Assembly (NCBI RefSeq): GCF_016587415.1
Contig: NZ_BNJI01000001.1
Location: forward strand, 310,001-374,000
Length of the DNA: 64,000 nucleotides
Reading direction: 5' to 3'
DNA from: Ktedonobacter sp. SOSP1-85
GTDB taxonomy: Bacteria > Chloroflexota > Ktedonobacteria > Ktedonobacterales > Ktedonobacteraceae
Shown here in pieces: positions 34,063 to 43,181 of this stretch (positions are counted from its first letter, which is position 1; each line of letters opens with the position of its first letter). The notes under the pieces are model-generated. The model was given only the letters and a program-made list of their open reading frames with translations. It had not been told where the DNA came from and made no database searches. Position numbers and translations under genes: made by a program.

Positions 34063-35016
34063 CTATAAGACAGCCTCGTTATCTAGGACTTTTTGGAGGT
34101 CTGGGGGCAAGGGAGCCTCGATATGCAGGGGTTCGCCAGTACGGGGTTGCGTGAGTTCTAGCTGGTAGGCATGGAGAAACTGGCGCTGGAGGTCAACGTT
34201 GGGGAGGCGATGGCCCGACCCATAGGCCTGATCGCCGACGACGGGGTGTTTAATGGCCTGAAAATGAACACGGATCTGGTGGGTGCGCCCGGTGACAATC
34301 TGGACCAGGACCAGGGTATGTTTTCTGAAGCGCTGCAAGACGCGGAAATGCGTCACGGCGTCGCGCCCCTCCGTGAGCGTCACGGCCATCATTTGCCGGT
34401 TGCGCGTATCGCGACCAATGGGCGCATCGATGCTTCCCTGGTCCAGCTCGACGTTCCCCTCGACCAGGGCCAGGTAGCGCTTAATAATCTTATGCTGCTT
34501 CATCTGCTCGATGAGGGCAGCCTGAGATTGGGCATTCTTCGCGACCATCAGCAAGCCGGAGGTATCTTTGTCCAGGCGATGGATAATGCCCGGACGCATA
34601 TCGCTCTCATCCTGCTGCAATTCGGGATAGTGCGCGACCAGCGCGTTGACCAGAGTCCCCTCGTAGTTACCCGGTGCGGGATGCACCACCATGCCAGCCG
34701 CCTTATTCACAACCAAGAGGTCGTCATCCTCGAATACGACTTCCAGCGGCAGGTTCTGGGGCGTCACCTGTTTCATTTGCGAGACAGGTGTGGCACGCAG
34801 AGCGGTGACCCTATCCTTGAGGCGCAACACATAGCCAGGCTTGCTGGCCTTGCCATTGACCAGGACCAGGTCATCGGCAATGAGTTGCTGAACGCCAGAG
34901 CGCGAAACGCCGTCCAGCACCGAGACCAGGAAACGGTCCAGGCGCTGGCCCACCTGCTCACTCTCTATATCCCAATGTAAGAAATTCTCGGTTGTCGTAT
35001 CTTGACTCGCGGACAT
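34063..35016 (-). CDS. rluD: Ribosomal large subunit pseudouridine synthase (RluD type)
   Basis: A 317-residue RluA/RluD-family enzyme that isomerises uridines in 23S rRNA. The S4 domain covers about residues 20-75 (RLDRFLVSVLDGVSRSGVQQ, then LVNGKASKPGYVLRLKDRV). The catalytic domain has HRLDKDTSGLLMVAKN with the catalytic aspartate, and TGRTHQIRVHFQAIKHPVVGD. It follows lspA by 39 bases on the same strand, the arrangement seen in many bacteria. Modification of the H69 uridines is inferred from the family. Confidence 0.92.
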   Translation of the reverse strand: MSASQDTTTENFLHWDIESEQVGQRLDRFLVSVLDGVSRSGVQQLIADDLVLVNGKASKPGYVLRLKDRVTALRATPVSQMKQVTPQNLPLEVVFEDDDLLVVNKAAGMVVHPAPGNYEGTLVNALVAHYPELQQDESDMRPGIIHRLDKDTSGLLMVAKNAQSQAALIEQMKQHKIIKRYLALVEGNVELDQGSIDAPIGRDTRNRQMMAVTLTEGRDAVTHFRVLQRFRKHTLVLVQIVTGRTHQIRVHFQAIKHPVVGDQAYGSGHRLPNVDLQRQFLHAYQLELTQPRTGEPLHIEAPLPPDLQKVLDNEAVL

Positions 35017-35055
35017 GGTTGGCTTTCATCCTTCAATGTACTGGGGAACGTCCCC

Positions 35056-35610
35056 TTATTTCTTTACAACTTCAGTCTGCTGCTGCTCTGTTGTCTTCTG
35101 TTCGCCCTCGTTCTGTCGCCACCCACCCAGCAGGACCAGGAAGAAGAGTAAAACGACGCTGACGGAAATGAAAGCATCCGCGACATTAAAAATAGCGAAA
35201 CGGTAGTTAATCTGAGGAATACGGAAGGCCAGGAAATCGACCACATAGCCGCTATGGCGCGCCCGGTCAACCAGGTTGCCTACGGCACCGCCGACAATTA
35301 AGCCCAGAATAATCTTGTAGATTGCTGGACCCGTGTTGATCATGCGGGCATACATATACACAACCACGGCAATGGCCGCCGAGATCAAGATGATCAACAG
35401 CGTGCTATTGGCGAAGAGGCTAAAGGCGGCTCCATTGTTCTGAATATATTGAACCACCAGGTAGGGGCCGAGTAGCGAGATGTCGGGCTTACTTCCAGGA
35501 GGGCTGAGGTTCTCCACCACGAGAGCCTTTGTCCACTGATCGAGGCCGATAACGATAAGTGCGGCAAGGAGCGCGCATACATCGTGGAGGCGAGCATGTT
35601 TGGCAACCAC
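35056..35610 (-). CDS. lspA: Lipoprotein signal peptidase (signal peptidase II)
   Basis: A 184-residue membrane aspartic protease that removes signal peptides from prolipoproteins. Four helices are visible, with the conserved NNGAAFSLF segment and the catalytic aspartates in GNLVDRARHSGYVVDFL and FNVADAFI. The C-terminus is a charged, Gln-rich tail. The start is a GTG with a weak GGAAAG about 15 bases away. It precedes rluD, and its product would process the lipoproteins of this genome, including the siderophore-binding protein at 14 kb. Confidence 0.93.
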   Translation of the reverse strand: MVAKHARLHDVCALLAALIVIGLDQWTKALVVENLSPPGSKPDISLLGPYLVVQYIQNNGAAFSLFANSTLLIILISAAIAVVVYMYARMINTGPAIYKIILGLIVGGAVGNLVDRARHSGYVVDFLAFRIPQINYRFAIFNVADAFISVSVVLLFFLVLLGGWRQNEGEQKTTEQQQTEVVKK

Positions 35611-35721
35611 GTTTTTGTTCTTCCTTTCCCCAACAGAGATGACCAGATGTGTTGATCATTGTACCATAGTCGCTCCCTGCCGCCTACCCACACACCTTAC
35701 CCAAGGGCTTGAGAAGAGAGT

Positions 35722-35778
35722 AGGGTATGGTGGCGTGGTGTATGGGCCTCCAGCCCATACACCACGCCACCATACCCT
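35722..35778 (-). terminator. Perfect 26-bp hairpin after the DksA-like gene
   Basis: Arms 35722-35747 and 35753-35778 are fully complementary around the loop CTCCA. It begins immediately after the stop codon of the DksA-like gene and is one of the longest stems in the window. The loop and stem are unusually stable for a plain terminator. Confidence 0.8.
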
Positions 35779-36180
35779 TTAGAATTCGCGCCGGTCGCCG
35801 TAGAGTTCTTCGCGGCTGAGGTTCTGCTTCTCGATTTTCTCCGCGTCCTGGACGCAGCGTGATGCCCAGGGAATGGCTTGCAGACGCTTTTCGGGAATAG
35901 GCTGCCCACAGTCGATACAGCGACCATAAGTACCATCCTCGATGCGTTTGAGGGCATCTCTGACTTCTTGGAGCAGGGCCTGCTGGTTCACCATGATCGA
36001 CTGCTCCTGCTGCGTCTCCAGGAAATCTACCGCGATCTCTTCAAAGTCCTGAGGCCCCTCACTGGCCTGGATGGGATCGACCGGTTCCGGGTAGGCCTCT
36101 GTCAGGCCCGCGATGCTCTCTTGAAGCTCCTTCTCTTTTGCCTGAAGTTGCTCTTTTATATGTTGTAGATCAAGTGCCAT
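35779..36180 (-). CDS. TraR/DksA-family zinc-finger protein, atypical
   Basis: A 133-residue protein. An N-terminal coiled coil (about 1-80) leads to the C-terminal finger CIDCGQPIPEKRLQAIPWAS with a following RCVQDAEK. Three cysteines (about 88, 91, 109) are present, but the fourth zinc ligand position is aspartate (112). DksA proteins enter the RNA polymerase secondary channel and act with ppGpp; other members only share the fold. The start ATG at 36180 has AAAGG about 11 bases upstream. It may instead be a general stress-type YteA-like protein. Confidence 0.85.
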   Translation of the reverse strand: MALDLQHIKEQLQAKEKELQESIAGLTEAYPEPVDPIQASEGPQDFEEIAVDFLETQQEQSIMVNQQALLQEVRDALKRIEDGTYGRCIDCGQPIPEKRLQAIPWASRCVQDAEKIEKQNLSREELYGDRREF

Positions 36181-36186
36181 CTTCAA

Positions 36187-36468
36187 TCAACCTTTCAGCC
36201 AGATTTGGGGCATACAACCCCCTCTTGCTCTCAACACGTGGAACCAAGGCGAACGGTCTCACCTGCCACTTTTTTTACCAGGGCACGTGATATGATATAG
36301 TAATTAAGAAGGATGCTACTCGCCTTTTCTCTCTCCAGGTGCAATTTAATCGTGTAGTAGATATCGAGAACCACTATTTCGGCTTGGATAGACACAATGA
36401 GCTTGTCCTATCTGTTATGCTAAACATGTGTATGTCGTCAAGATGCAACTTCATAAGGATTTTCGTGT
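36187..36468. other. Divergent promoter region upstream of glgB
   Basis: About 280 bases between the DksA-like gene (minus) and glgB (plus). No gene is supported. It ends with AAGGAT about 9 bases before the glgB ATG. A TATGATATAGTA stretch near 36290 is AT-rich and could belong to either promoter, but no paired -35 stands out. Confidence 0.4.
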
Positions 36469-38532
36469 ATGTCGGTATCACAAACGCCTCAAAAACCGGG
36501 AGAATCAGAGCGTCCCTCCCAACCCATAAAGCCTATGCCAGATGTGCCTTCTCTCTTTAGCGACTTTGACCTGTATCTCTTTGGTCAGGGAAAAGACTAT
36601 CGCATCTATGAGAAAATGGGCGCCCATCCACGCACCGTGAATGGGGTTACGGGTGTCAATTTCGCTCTCTGGGCGCCCAATGCGCGCGCTGTCTCCATCA
36701 TTGGCGATTTCAATCAGTGGGATCGCAAAGCCACCCCCATGCAGCTACGCCATGGCGATCTGGGAGTCTGGGAATGCTTTGTGCCTGGATTGGAGCCCGG
36801 CACGCTCTACAAGTATGCTATCTGCTCGCGCTTCAATAATTACCACGCCGATAAGTCGGACCCCTATGGCTTCCAGTTCGAGCTGCGCCCCAACACCGCC
36901 TCAGTTGTCGCTGATATCTCACAGTACCAGTGGCGCGACCAGGAGTGGCTGGAGCAGCGTCCCCAGCGGCAACAGCTGAACTCTCCCATGTCGATCTACG
37001 AGGTCCACCTGGGCTCCTGGCGCCATATTCCTGAGCGCCACCAGGAAGGCGCGGTGGAAGAAGACCGCTTTATGACCTATCGCGAGCTGGCTGAGTCGCT
37101 CGCGACCTACGTTAAGAAGCTGGGCTTTACGCATGTCGAGCTGCTGCCTATTACCGAGTTTCCCTTCGATGGCTCCTGGGGCTACCAGGTGACGGGCTTC
37201 TATGCCCCCACCAGTCGCTTTGGCCCGCCCGAAGACTTCAAATACTTCGTCGATTATATGCATGAGCAGGGGATTGGCGTGATCCTGGACTGGGTCCCGT
37301 CACACTTCCCCAAAGATGGTCATGCCCTGAGCTACTTCGATGGTACCCACCTCTATGAATACTCCGATTCGCGCAAGGGCGAGCATAAGGGTTGGGGCAC
37401 CTACGTCTTCGACTATGGACGGAGCGAGGTACGCAACTTTCTGATTGGCAGTGCCCTCTTCTGGTTGCGTGAATATCATATCGATGGTCTGCGTGTCGAC
37501 GCGGTCGCCTCGATGCTCTATCTCGACTATATGCGCCCATCGGGCGAGTGGAGTCCCAATCACTATGGCGGTCGCGAACACCTGGAGGCCGTCGACTTCC
37601 TGCGCCAGTTTAATGAGGCCGTCTATGACCAGGCTCCAGGCGCGGTGACAATCGCGGAGGAGTCTACGGCTTGGCCGCTGGTGACGCGCCCAACCTATGT
37701 GGGTGGCCTGGGCTTTACCTTTAAATGGAATATGGGCTGGATGCATGATATGCTGGAATATATGCACCTTGATCCCATCCATCGCCGCTATCACCACAAT
37801 AACATCACCTTTGCCCTGATGTACGCTTATAGCGAGAACTTTATTCTGCCCCTCTCCCACGATGAGGTCGTCCACCTGAAGGGCTCGATGTCTACGAAGA
37901 TGCCTGGCGATCTCTGGCAGCGCTTCGCGAATCTGCGCTCGCTCTATGGCTTTATGTGGGGCCATCCCGGCAAGAAGTTGCTCTTCATGGGTGGCGAGTT
38001 TGGCCAGTGGCATGAGTGGAACTTTAAGGAGAGCCTGGACTGGCACCTGCTGGATGCCCCCAGCGATCCCCACCACGCGCAGTTGCAGGACTTTGTACGC
38101 GATCTCAATACGCTTTATAAGCAAGAGCCTGCACTGACCACGCGCGATTACGAGGGTGAGGGCTTCTCCTGGATCGACTGCCACGACTCAGATAATAGCG
38201 TGATCTCCTTTATGCGGCGTGCTTACAAGGACGAAGAGACCCTGATCTTTGTCTGCAACTTCACGCCCGTACCGCGCTATGGTTACCGCATCGGCGTGCC
38301 CTATCCTGGCGTCTATAACGAAGTCATCAACAGCGATGACCTGCGCTATGGCGGCAGCGGAGTTATCAATAACCAGTATATGCCAAGTGTTCCCCGCAAC
38401 TGGCAATCCTGTCCGCACTCCATTCTGCTGACCCTGCCCCCACTCAGCACGATTGTCTTGAAGTGGCGCCCCTTCGCGGAACATGAAATGCCGCATCCGG
38501 AGTTCCTCACTACCTCCGAGACTGAAAACTAG
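36469..38532 (+). CDS. glgB: 1,4-alpha-glucan (glycogen) branching enzyme, GH13
   Basis: A 687-residue enzyme that makes alpha-1,6 branches in glycogen. An N-terminal CBM48-like domain (about 45-155, [20 protein letters not shown]) precedes the GH13 barrel. The four conserved regions are visible: DWVPSHFP, the nucleophile aspartate in [13 protein letters not shown], the acid glutamate in TIAEESTAW, and the aspartate in LSHDEVVH. The C-terminal beta domain ends near residue 670. No other glycogen gene adjoins it. A 21-bp hairpin follows. Confidence 0.95.
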   Translation: MSVSQTPQKPGESERPSQPIKPMPDVPSLFSDFDLYLFGQGKDYRIYEKMGAHPRTVNGVTGVNFALWAPNARAVSIIGDFNQWDRKATPMQLRHGDLGVWECFVPGLEPGTLYKYAICSRFNNYHADKSDPYGFQFELRPNTASVVADISQYQWRDQEWLEQRPQRQQLNSPMSIYEVHLGSWRHIPERHQEGAVEEDRFMTYRELAESLATYVKKLGFTHVELLPITEFPFDGSWGYQVTGFYAPTSRFGPPEDFKYFVDYMHEQGIGVILDWVPSHFPKDGHALSYFDGTHLYEYSDSRKGEHKGWGTYVFDYGRSEVRNFLIGSALFWLREYHIDGLRVDAVASMLYLDYMRPSGEWSPNHYGGREHLEAVDFLRQFNEAVYDQAPGAVTIAEESTAWPLVTRPTYVGGLGFTFKWNMGWMHDMLEYMHLDPIHRRYHHNNITFALMYAYSENFILPLSHDEVVHLKGSMSTKMPGDLWQRFANLRSLYGFMWGHPGKKLLFMGGEFGQWHEWNFKESLDWHLLDAPSDPHHAQLQDFVRDLNTLYKQEPALTTRDYEGEGFSWIDCHDSDNSVISFMRRAYKDEETLIFVCNFTPVPRYGYRIGVPYPGVYNEVINSDDLRYGGSGVINNQYMPSVPRNWQSCPHSILLTLPPLSTIVLKWRPFAEHEMPHPEFLTTSETEN

Positions 38533-38542
38533 CATCGGCGAC

Positions 38543-38588
38543 AAGACAAAGAGGGCGAAGGGAGTGTTCCCTTCGCCCTCTTTGTCTT
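38543..38588 (+). terminator. Perfect 21-bp hairpin after glgB
   Basis: Arms 38543-38563 and 38568-38588 pair perfectly around GTGT, ending in a pyrimidine-rich TTTCTTTGTT tract. It begins 10 bases after the glgB stop. Confidence 0.85.
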
Positions 38589-39006
38589 TCTTTGTTCTTC
38601 TATGTCTTATGTAATCAGGCGAGCAAGTAGCTTCATTGCGACAAGAGAAGATGGCTCTCCCTCCCTTTGCCAGGCCAGATAAGCGTAAGAAAGTGGTGGG
38701 GAAGTACTGCCTGGTACACTTGGCATAGTAGAGGTACCGCTGGACACGCGCTTCGCCTGGCTGCAAGATGAGAGCAGGGACGCTACACACGTCAGACGAA
38801 ATTGAACGCGATCCGTAAACTCCAGGAGGGAGGCGCGGCAGCCTCTACAAACGTTTTTGTCATAAATGCCTCCAGGAGATAAGTACGAGGGGCGAAGGCA
38901 GTGCCTTCGCCCCTCGTACTTAGATCTTATTCCGAAACCCAACGCCACTTGCGTGCCTAGCGCTTCGCGCTCAGGGTTTTCGGATAAGTAGTTATTGAAT
39001 ATTGCT
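38589..39006. other. Intergenic region with a second long hairpin
   Basis: About 420 bases between the glgB terminator and the end of the LOG-like gene. No gene is supported. It contains the hairpin at 38880-38921 and an imperfect inverted repeat at about 38936-38995 (CCGAAACCC facing GGGTTTTCGG), either of which may end transcription from the minus strand. Confidence 0.5.
38880..38921. terminator. Perfect hairpin of about 19 bp
   Basis: Arms from 38880 and to 38921 pair up to a tight loop around 38900 (GGCGAAGGCA facing TGCCTTCGCC). It shares the AGGGGCGAAGG theme with the glgB terminator (AGGGCGAAGGG) 340 bases away, which suggests duplication of one terminator-like element. Confidence 0.7.
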
Positions 39007-40014
39007 CTAACGGATAGATTTCTCCCGGTTAGGATCTTCTTTCTCAAGCTCCTGGTTGCGTTCGTATGCTTCACGGACCAGGTGGGCGATCTCCTCGGGG
39101 TTGTCCGAGAGACGCAACAGGTCAAGATCTTCAGGTGAGACCTTACCATCGGGAAGCATCGTCTCGCGAATCCAATGTATCAGTCCACTCCAGTAGCGAG
39201 AGCCATAGAGGATCACGGGGAAGTTGCTGACCTTCTTCGTCTGAATGAGGGTCAATGCCTCAAAGAGCTCGTCCATCGTCCCAAAGCCACCTGGAAAGAT
39301 GATAAAGGCATTAGAGTACTTGATAAACATCGTCTTGCGTACAAAAAAGTAGCGAAAGTCCAGGTCGATATCCAGGTATTGATTGGATGATTGCTCGAAG
39401 GGTAGCTCGATATTACAGCCAATGGAGGTGTTCTCGCCCTCCTGTGCTCCCTTATTGGCGGCCTCCATCACTCCCGGGCCACCACCTGTAATAATGCCGA
39501 AGCCAGCCCGTGCAAGCAAGCGCGCCGTTTCAGAGGCAGCCTTATAGACGGGATCATCGGGCCTGGTGCGCGCAGAGCCGAAGATGGCTACTGAAGGCGG
39601 GATATGTGCCAGGGCATCGAAGCCATTGATAAACTCGCTTGTAATGCGCATGACGCGCCAGGGATCGGTAATGGTGAAATCAAAATTGAGTGCGCGCTCA
39701 GTGGCATGCTCCTCCTGACGCACATGTTCGCTGGGAACTGGTTCGGTGGGTTTGACCAGTGGTTGCGTGGGGCGCCTGAGGAGTCGCTCATCCTCAGTTT
39801 CAGGGCGTCCCTTCTTCCTACGTAGCGAGCGGTAATTATCATTGCCTCTTCGTTGTTGCATTGTATTGCGGGGATACTCGCGTGTGGGTGTCTCCTGTGG
39901 ATGATGGTGGTTTTGCCTGTGTATAACCTGGTCGCCATCACCATTTGAGCTATTATGTGTGTGGTGGCTATTGCCCTCATCTGCGTGCTGTGAGGAAAAC
40001 TCATTGTTACTCAT
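39007..40014 (-). CDS. LOG-family (TIGR00730) Rossmann-fold protein
   Basis: A 335-residue protein. The C-terminal 225 residues are the LOG/YvdD-like domain with GIITGGGPGVMEAANKGAQE and the conserved PGGFGTMDELFEALTLIQT, both part of the nucleotide site. Characterised members are phosphoribohydrolases that release cytokinin-type bases or cleave nucleoside monophosphates. The first 110 residues are an unusual polar extension rich in His, Asn, Gln and Arg, probably disordered. GAGAACG lies upstream of the ATG. Confidence 0.88.
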   Translation of the reverse strand: MSNNEFSSQHADEGNSHHTHNSSNGDGDQVIHRQNHHHPQETPTREYPRNTMQQRRGNDNYRSLRRKKGRPETEDERLLRRPTQPLVKPTEPVPSEHVRQEEHATERALNFDFTITDPWRVMRITSEFINGFDALAHIPPSVAIFGSARTRPDDPVYKAASETARLLARAGFGIITGGGPGVMEAANKGAQEGENTSIGCNIELPFEQSSNQYLDIDLDFRYFFVRKTMFIKYSNAFIIFPGGFGTMDELFEALTLIQTKKVSNFPVILYGSRYWSGLIHWIRETMLPDGKVSPEDLDLLRLSDNPEEIAHLVREAYERNQELEKEDPNREKSIR

Positions 40015-40384
40015 AAGACGTTCTCAATCTCTGGCTATCCTGTATACGTTAACTCTTCAGTTATGGGTGGGCCTATACAGTATAGCATGAAACACGTAGA
40101 AAAACGATGCTACTATATCCGGATTTCCCTGTAAGAATTGGCTTATCACCTCCTGTACACGTCAGAACAGACCTACAAACACATGCATAAGTATGGCGTA
40201 GACGGCATTTGAGTATTTCTGTTTTTTTCCATCTACCATACCTAGCATAAATCCGCTCTGTTATATATACGTTAAACGGAAACAAAAAAGTACTTTTTCG
40301 CTAGGCCTGGCGCAGCACGGCCATCCGTCTCATCGATTATAATCTATATATATATTGGCGTATTTTTTTGCGAAAGGCAGATAT
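40015..40384. other. Divergent intergenic region, AT-rich
   Basis: About 370 bases, much richer in A and T than the surroundings, between the LOG-like gene (minus) and the LysE gene (plus). No gene is supported. It contains a perfect palindrome AAAAAGTACTTTTT (40285-40298) and a TATAAT near 40337-40342 suited to the LysE gene. It may hold promoters only. Confidence 0.45.
40285..40298. promoter_or_regulatory. Palindrome upstream of the LysE-type gene
   Basis: AAAAAGTACTTTTT is a perfect 14-base palindrome about 40 bases upstream of a TATAAT element. It may be an operator or an upstream A-tract element. Confidence 0.3.
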
Positions 40385-41014
40385 ATGTTTTATGTACCAC
40401 AACTGGCACTGCTCATGGGGGTATGGGCGATTGCAGTCATTAGTCCCGGGCCCGACTTTGTCGCGACTGTGCACTCGGCGGTATCGCGCTCACGGCGCGA
40501 GGGTATCCTGGTTGGCCTGGGCGTGACCAGTGGCATCGCGCTCTGGATCATCGCGAGCATGGCTGGTCTGAGCGTGCTCTTTGCCCAGGTAAGCTGGCTG
40601 GTCGATCTCTTTCGCCTGCTGGGCGCGCTCTATCTGCTCTACCTGGGCGTGCGCACCCTCTGGAGCGCCTATCGTCCTCAACTCTCGGGGGAAATGCTAG
40701 GCAACGAGCCACAATCGCCCAGGCGCGGCTCCTCCTGGCGCATTGGCTTTCTGACGAACGTGGGCAATCCCAAAGCGCTGGCCTTCTTTGGCAGCATCTT
40801 CGCCGTCCTGCTGCCCGCGCACCCTCCGCTCTGGTTTCAGTGTGTCTGCGTCCTGCTGATGCTAGGTATGGCGGCAGCCTGGTTTAGCGCCGTGGCCTGC
40901 CTCTTCTCTTTCGGCCCAGTTGCGCGCGGCTACCAGCGCTTAAAACGCTGGCTGGACCTGGTCACCGGTGGACTCTTCGTCGCGCTGGGACTACGCCTGG
41001 CCTTATCCAGATAA
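40385..41014 (+). CDS. LysE/RhtB-family amino acid exporter
   Basis: A 209-residue exporter with six predicted helices. The family opening is clear (GVWAIAVISPGPDFVATVH, containing the SPGP motif), as is GFLTNVGNPKALAFFGSIFA in the middle. Members export threonine, homoserine or other amino acids; the substrate is not evident. The start at 40385 has AAAGG about 8 bases upstream and gives the standard N-terminus. Confidence 0.9.
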   Translation: MFYVPQLALLMGVWAIAVISPGPDFVATVHSAVSRSRREGILVGLGVTSGIALWIIASMAGLSVLFAQVSWLVDLFRLLGALYLLYLGVRTLWSAYRPQLSGEMLGNEPQSPRRGSSWRIGFLTNVGNPKALAFFGSIFAVLLPAHPPLWFQCVCVLLMLGMAAAWFSAVACLFSFGPVARGYQRLKRWLDLVTGGLFVALGLRLALSR

Positions 41015-41021
41015 TGGCAAC

Positions 41022-41054
41022 CCTCCAGGCCTGAGACATGTTCAAGCCTGGAGG
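41022..41054. terminator. Hairpin between convergent LysE and EamA genes
   Basis: CCTCCAGGC (41022-41030) pairs with GCCTGGAGG (41046-41054); three more pairs follow inward after one mismatch. The position eight bases after the LysE stop and 38 before the end of the EamA gene fits a two-way terminator. Confidence 0.7.
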
Positions 41055-41091
41055 ATACGTTTAAAGGAGCACGACATATGAGAGGCAGGCG

Positions 41092-42021
41092 CTAATTCGT
41101 GATAGGGGCCGCGATCTCAGGTGCCGCGTCATATTGCAGAACAACCAGGCCAACCAGGACGAGCACACAGCCAATAATCTGCGGCAGGTCCAGCAATTGC
41201 CCAAGCCAGAAATAGGCGATGATAGAGCCTGCAACCAGTTCTAGCGTGGTCACAATGCCGATCCGCGTCGCCTCCACATGCCGTAAGGCTCCCAATTCCA
41301 GTGCGAAAGGGATGGCCATTCCCGCGATGCCAACCACTGCCATCAGCAGGAGGTTCTGCCAGTTCCAGGTGGCGGCAGGAATCATCCAGGGTGGCTGGAC
41401 GCAGAGCCAGAAGACGGCGGCGACGAGCGCTCCATAGGACGTCGCGGGCAGCGAGGGCACATCGCGTCCCACGCGTTTGCCCAGCAGGAGATAAGCAATA
41501 AAGGAGAGCAGCGCCAGAATCGCAAAGAGAAGGCCCAGGGGGCTCAACCCGTTCAAATTGAGGTGCCAGGCCCCAGTGAGGAGCAATAGGCCGCCCAGTG
41601 TACAGAGCAGAGCCAGCAGCACCGGCCTGGTAGGCAGTTTGCGCAGCCAGAGCGCCTCTCCCATAGCCATCCAGGCGGCGGCACTAAACTGAATAATCAG
41701 GGCCACGGCAATGGGAAGCAGGCTGATGGCCATAAAATAAGTGTAGGTGACCAGGGCCAGGGTCAGGCCAAAGGCAATGATCCAGCCCCACTGGCGGGTA
41801 TACCACTTCAGGCCCTGCCGCCAGCCAACGAGCATGAGGGCCAGCAGGCAGAGTCCCCCAATAAGCATACGAAATTCGACTAGAGTCACCGGGGTAATGC
41901 CACCATCAAAGAGCAGGCGCGAGAGATTCCCGTTAAAGCCAAAGAGCAGTGAGGCGCTCGCAGCCATGGCATAGCCCATGGCCTGCCTGGATGAGCCTCC
42001 CTGCCGGGAACGTTTGATCAT
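41092..42021 (-). CDS. EamA/DMT-superfamily transporter
   Basis: About 309 residues with ten predicted helices in two EamA repeats. The first begins AMGYAMAASASLLFGFNGNL, the second near SFIAYLLLGKRVGRDVPSL, and the end has the typical LLDLPQIIGCVLVLVGLVVL. It should export or import small metabolites, with unknown substrate. The start at 42021 leaves 23 bases after the amidohydrolase stop; the frame is open further upstream but would overlap that gene. Probably co-transcribed with it. Confidence 0.85.
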   Translation of the reverse strand: MIKRSRQGGSSRQAMGYAMAASASLLFGFNGNLSRLLFDGGITPVTLVEFRMLIGGLCLLALMLVGWRQGLKWYTRQWGWIIAFGLTLALVTYTYFMAISLLPIAVALIIQFSAAAWMAMGEALWLRKLPTRPVLLALLCTLGGLLLLTGAWHLNLNGLSPLGLLFAILALLSFIAYLLLGKRVGRDVPSLPATSYGALVAAVFWLCVQPPWMIPAATWNWQNLLLMAVVGIAGMAIPFALELGALRHVEATRIGIVTTLELVAGSIIAYFWLGQLLDLPQIIGCVLVLVGLVVLQYDAAPEIAAPITN

Positions 42022-42044
42022 AGAGAGTGAGCTTTCTTTTTCTG

Positions 42045-43181
42045 CTAGATGTGCCACCATTGGCGATGCCACGCGAGCGCGGCGTTGAGTGCCTCTCGCG
42101 TCTCCTGTGAGAAGCTGTGCTGACACTCCTCAAGCTCGGGGGCGCCAGCGTAGAGGTCAACGATCCCCAGGTCGACGCCGAGCAAGGGTTCAAGGGCGGC
42201 GGCGGTGCAGTAGGGGACATAGGCCGAGCTATAGCCACCCGCCTGGAGCATGACCAGGCGCCCGCCGCAGACCTCTTCAGCCAGGTCGACCAGCGACTGT
42301 GAGATCGCACGAAACCCGTCCATGCTCATCATCAGCGTGGTCAGGGGATCAAGCCAGCTGGCATCTTGCCCGGCGGTGACAAGAATCAATTCTGGCTGAA
42401 ACTGGTGTCCAATCGGCACGACGAGCTGCTCAAACAGCTCGCGGTAGCCTCGATCACCAGTCCCAGGTGGCAGAGGAATGTTGACGGTATAGCCCACGCC
42501 CGCGCCGCTCCCAACCTGCTCCAGGGTCCCAGAGTCTTTCGGGAACCAGTTCTGCTGGTGCATGGAGAAGAAGAGCACGCCTGGATCATCATAAAATGCC
42601 TCTTGAGTGCCATTGCCATGGTGGGCGTCCCAGTCAACGATCAGGATGCGCTTGAGTCCAAAGACATTACGTGCATAGTGGGCCGCCAGTGCCGTGTTAT
42701 TAAAGACACAGAAGCCCAGGGCCTTGTTGCTTGTGGCATGATGGCAGGGAGGACGCAGCAGCCCATAGCAGTTGCGAACTATGCCATCCATGACGGCCTG
42801 TACGGCATTGAGCGCACCACCCGCCGCGTAGAGCGCAGCCTCAAAGGAGCCAGGGCTGAGCTTCGTCTCTTCATCCACTTCGCCCCAGGGACCGTGATCA
42901 GGGCCGCCCTGAGAGAAGGCATGTATCCCTTCAATATACTCTGGCGTATGAAAGGCTGTCAGTTCTTCCCGCGTGGCAGGACGCGCCGCGATGGGATGCA
43001 TCTGCGCGCTTAGGCCCGAGCCATCCAGAAATTCCTTGATTCGTCGCGTAATAAACGCTGACGAAGGATGTGGTTCGGGTGAGAGCTCGAACGATCCTTC
43101 GCGCAGGTGCACAACTGATTCTGTGCCTGTATCATGCGCGAGAAAGCGTGTATCAAAAACCAGGCCACTACGCTGCGTCAT
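42045..43181 (-). CDS. Histone deacetylase-family (acetylpolyamine/acetoin-type) amidohydrolase
   Basis: A 378-residue arginase-fold, zinc-dependent deacetylase. The active-site histidine pair is in RPPCHHATSNKALGFC. The zinc ligands are in IVDWDAHHGNGTQ (Asp and His) and TAGQDASWLDP (Asp). GGY near the C-terminus (QAGGYSSAY) supports the loop tyrosine/glycine motif. It resembles class II HDAC-like bacterial proteins that deacetylate polyamines or other amines. The start at 43181 (MTQRSGLVFD) fits the conserved beginning; the frame is open for 59 more codons without family similarity. A DMT transporter follows, which might export the product. Confidence 0.87.
   Translation of the reverse strand: MTQRSGLVFDTRFLAHDTGTESVVHLREGSFELSPEPHPSSAFITRRIKEFLDGSGLSAQMHPIAARPATREELTAFHTPEYIEGIHAFSQGGPDHGPWGEVDEETKLSPGSFEAALYAAGGALNAVQAVMDGIVRNCYGLLRPPCHHATSNKALGFCVFNNTALAAHYARNVFGLKRILIVDWDAHHGNGTQEAFYDDPGVLFFSMHQQNWFPKDSGTLEQVGSGAGVGYTVNIPLPPGTGDRGYRELFEQLVVPIGHQFQPELILVTAGQDASWLDPLTTLMMSMDGFRAISQSLVDLAEEVCGGRLVMLQAGGYSSAYVPYCTAAALEPLLGVDLGIVDLYAGAPELEECQHSFSQETREALNAALAWHRQWWHI

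Noticed and set aside
34171..34980. A 269-codon plus-strand frame opposite rluD
   Set aside because: Antisense shadow of a clear pseudouridine synthase.
35697..35957. An 86-codon minus-strand frame across the 26-bp hairpin after the DksA-like gene
   Set aside because: Its translation repeats a palindrome-derived peptide and overlaps the real gene in another frame.
37300..38184. A 294-codon minus-strand frame opposite glgB
   Set aside because: Antisense shadow; the glgB frame has all catalytic motifs.
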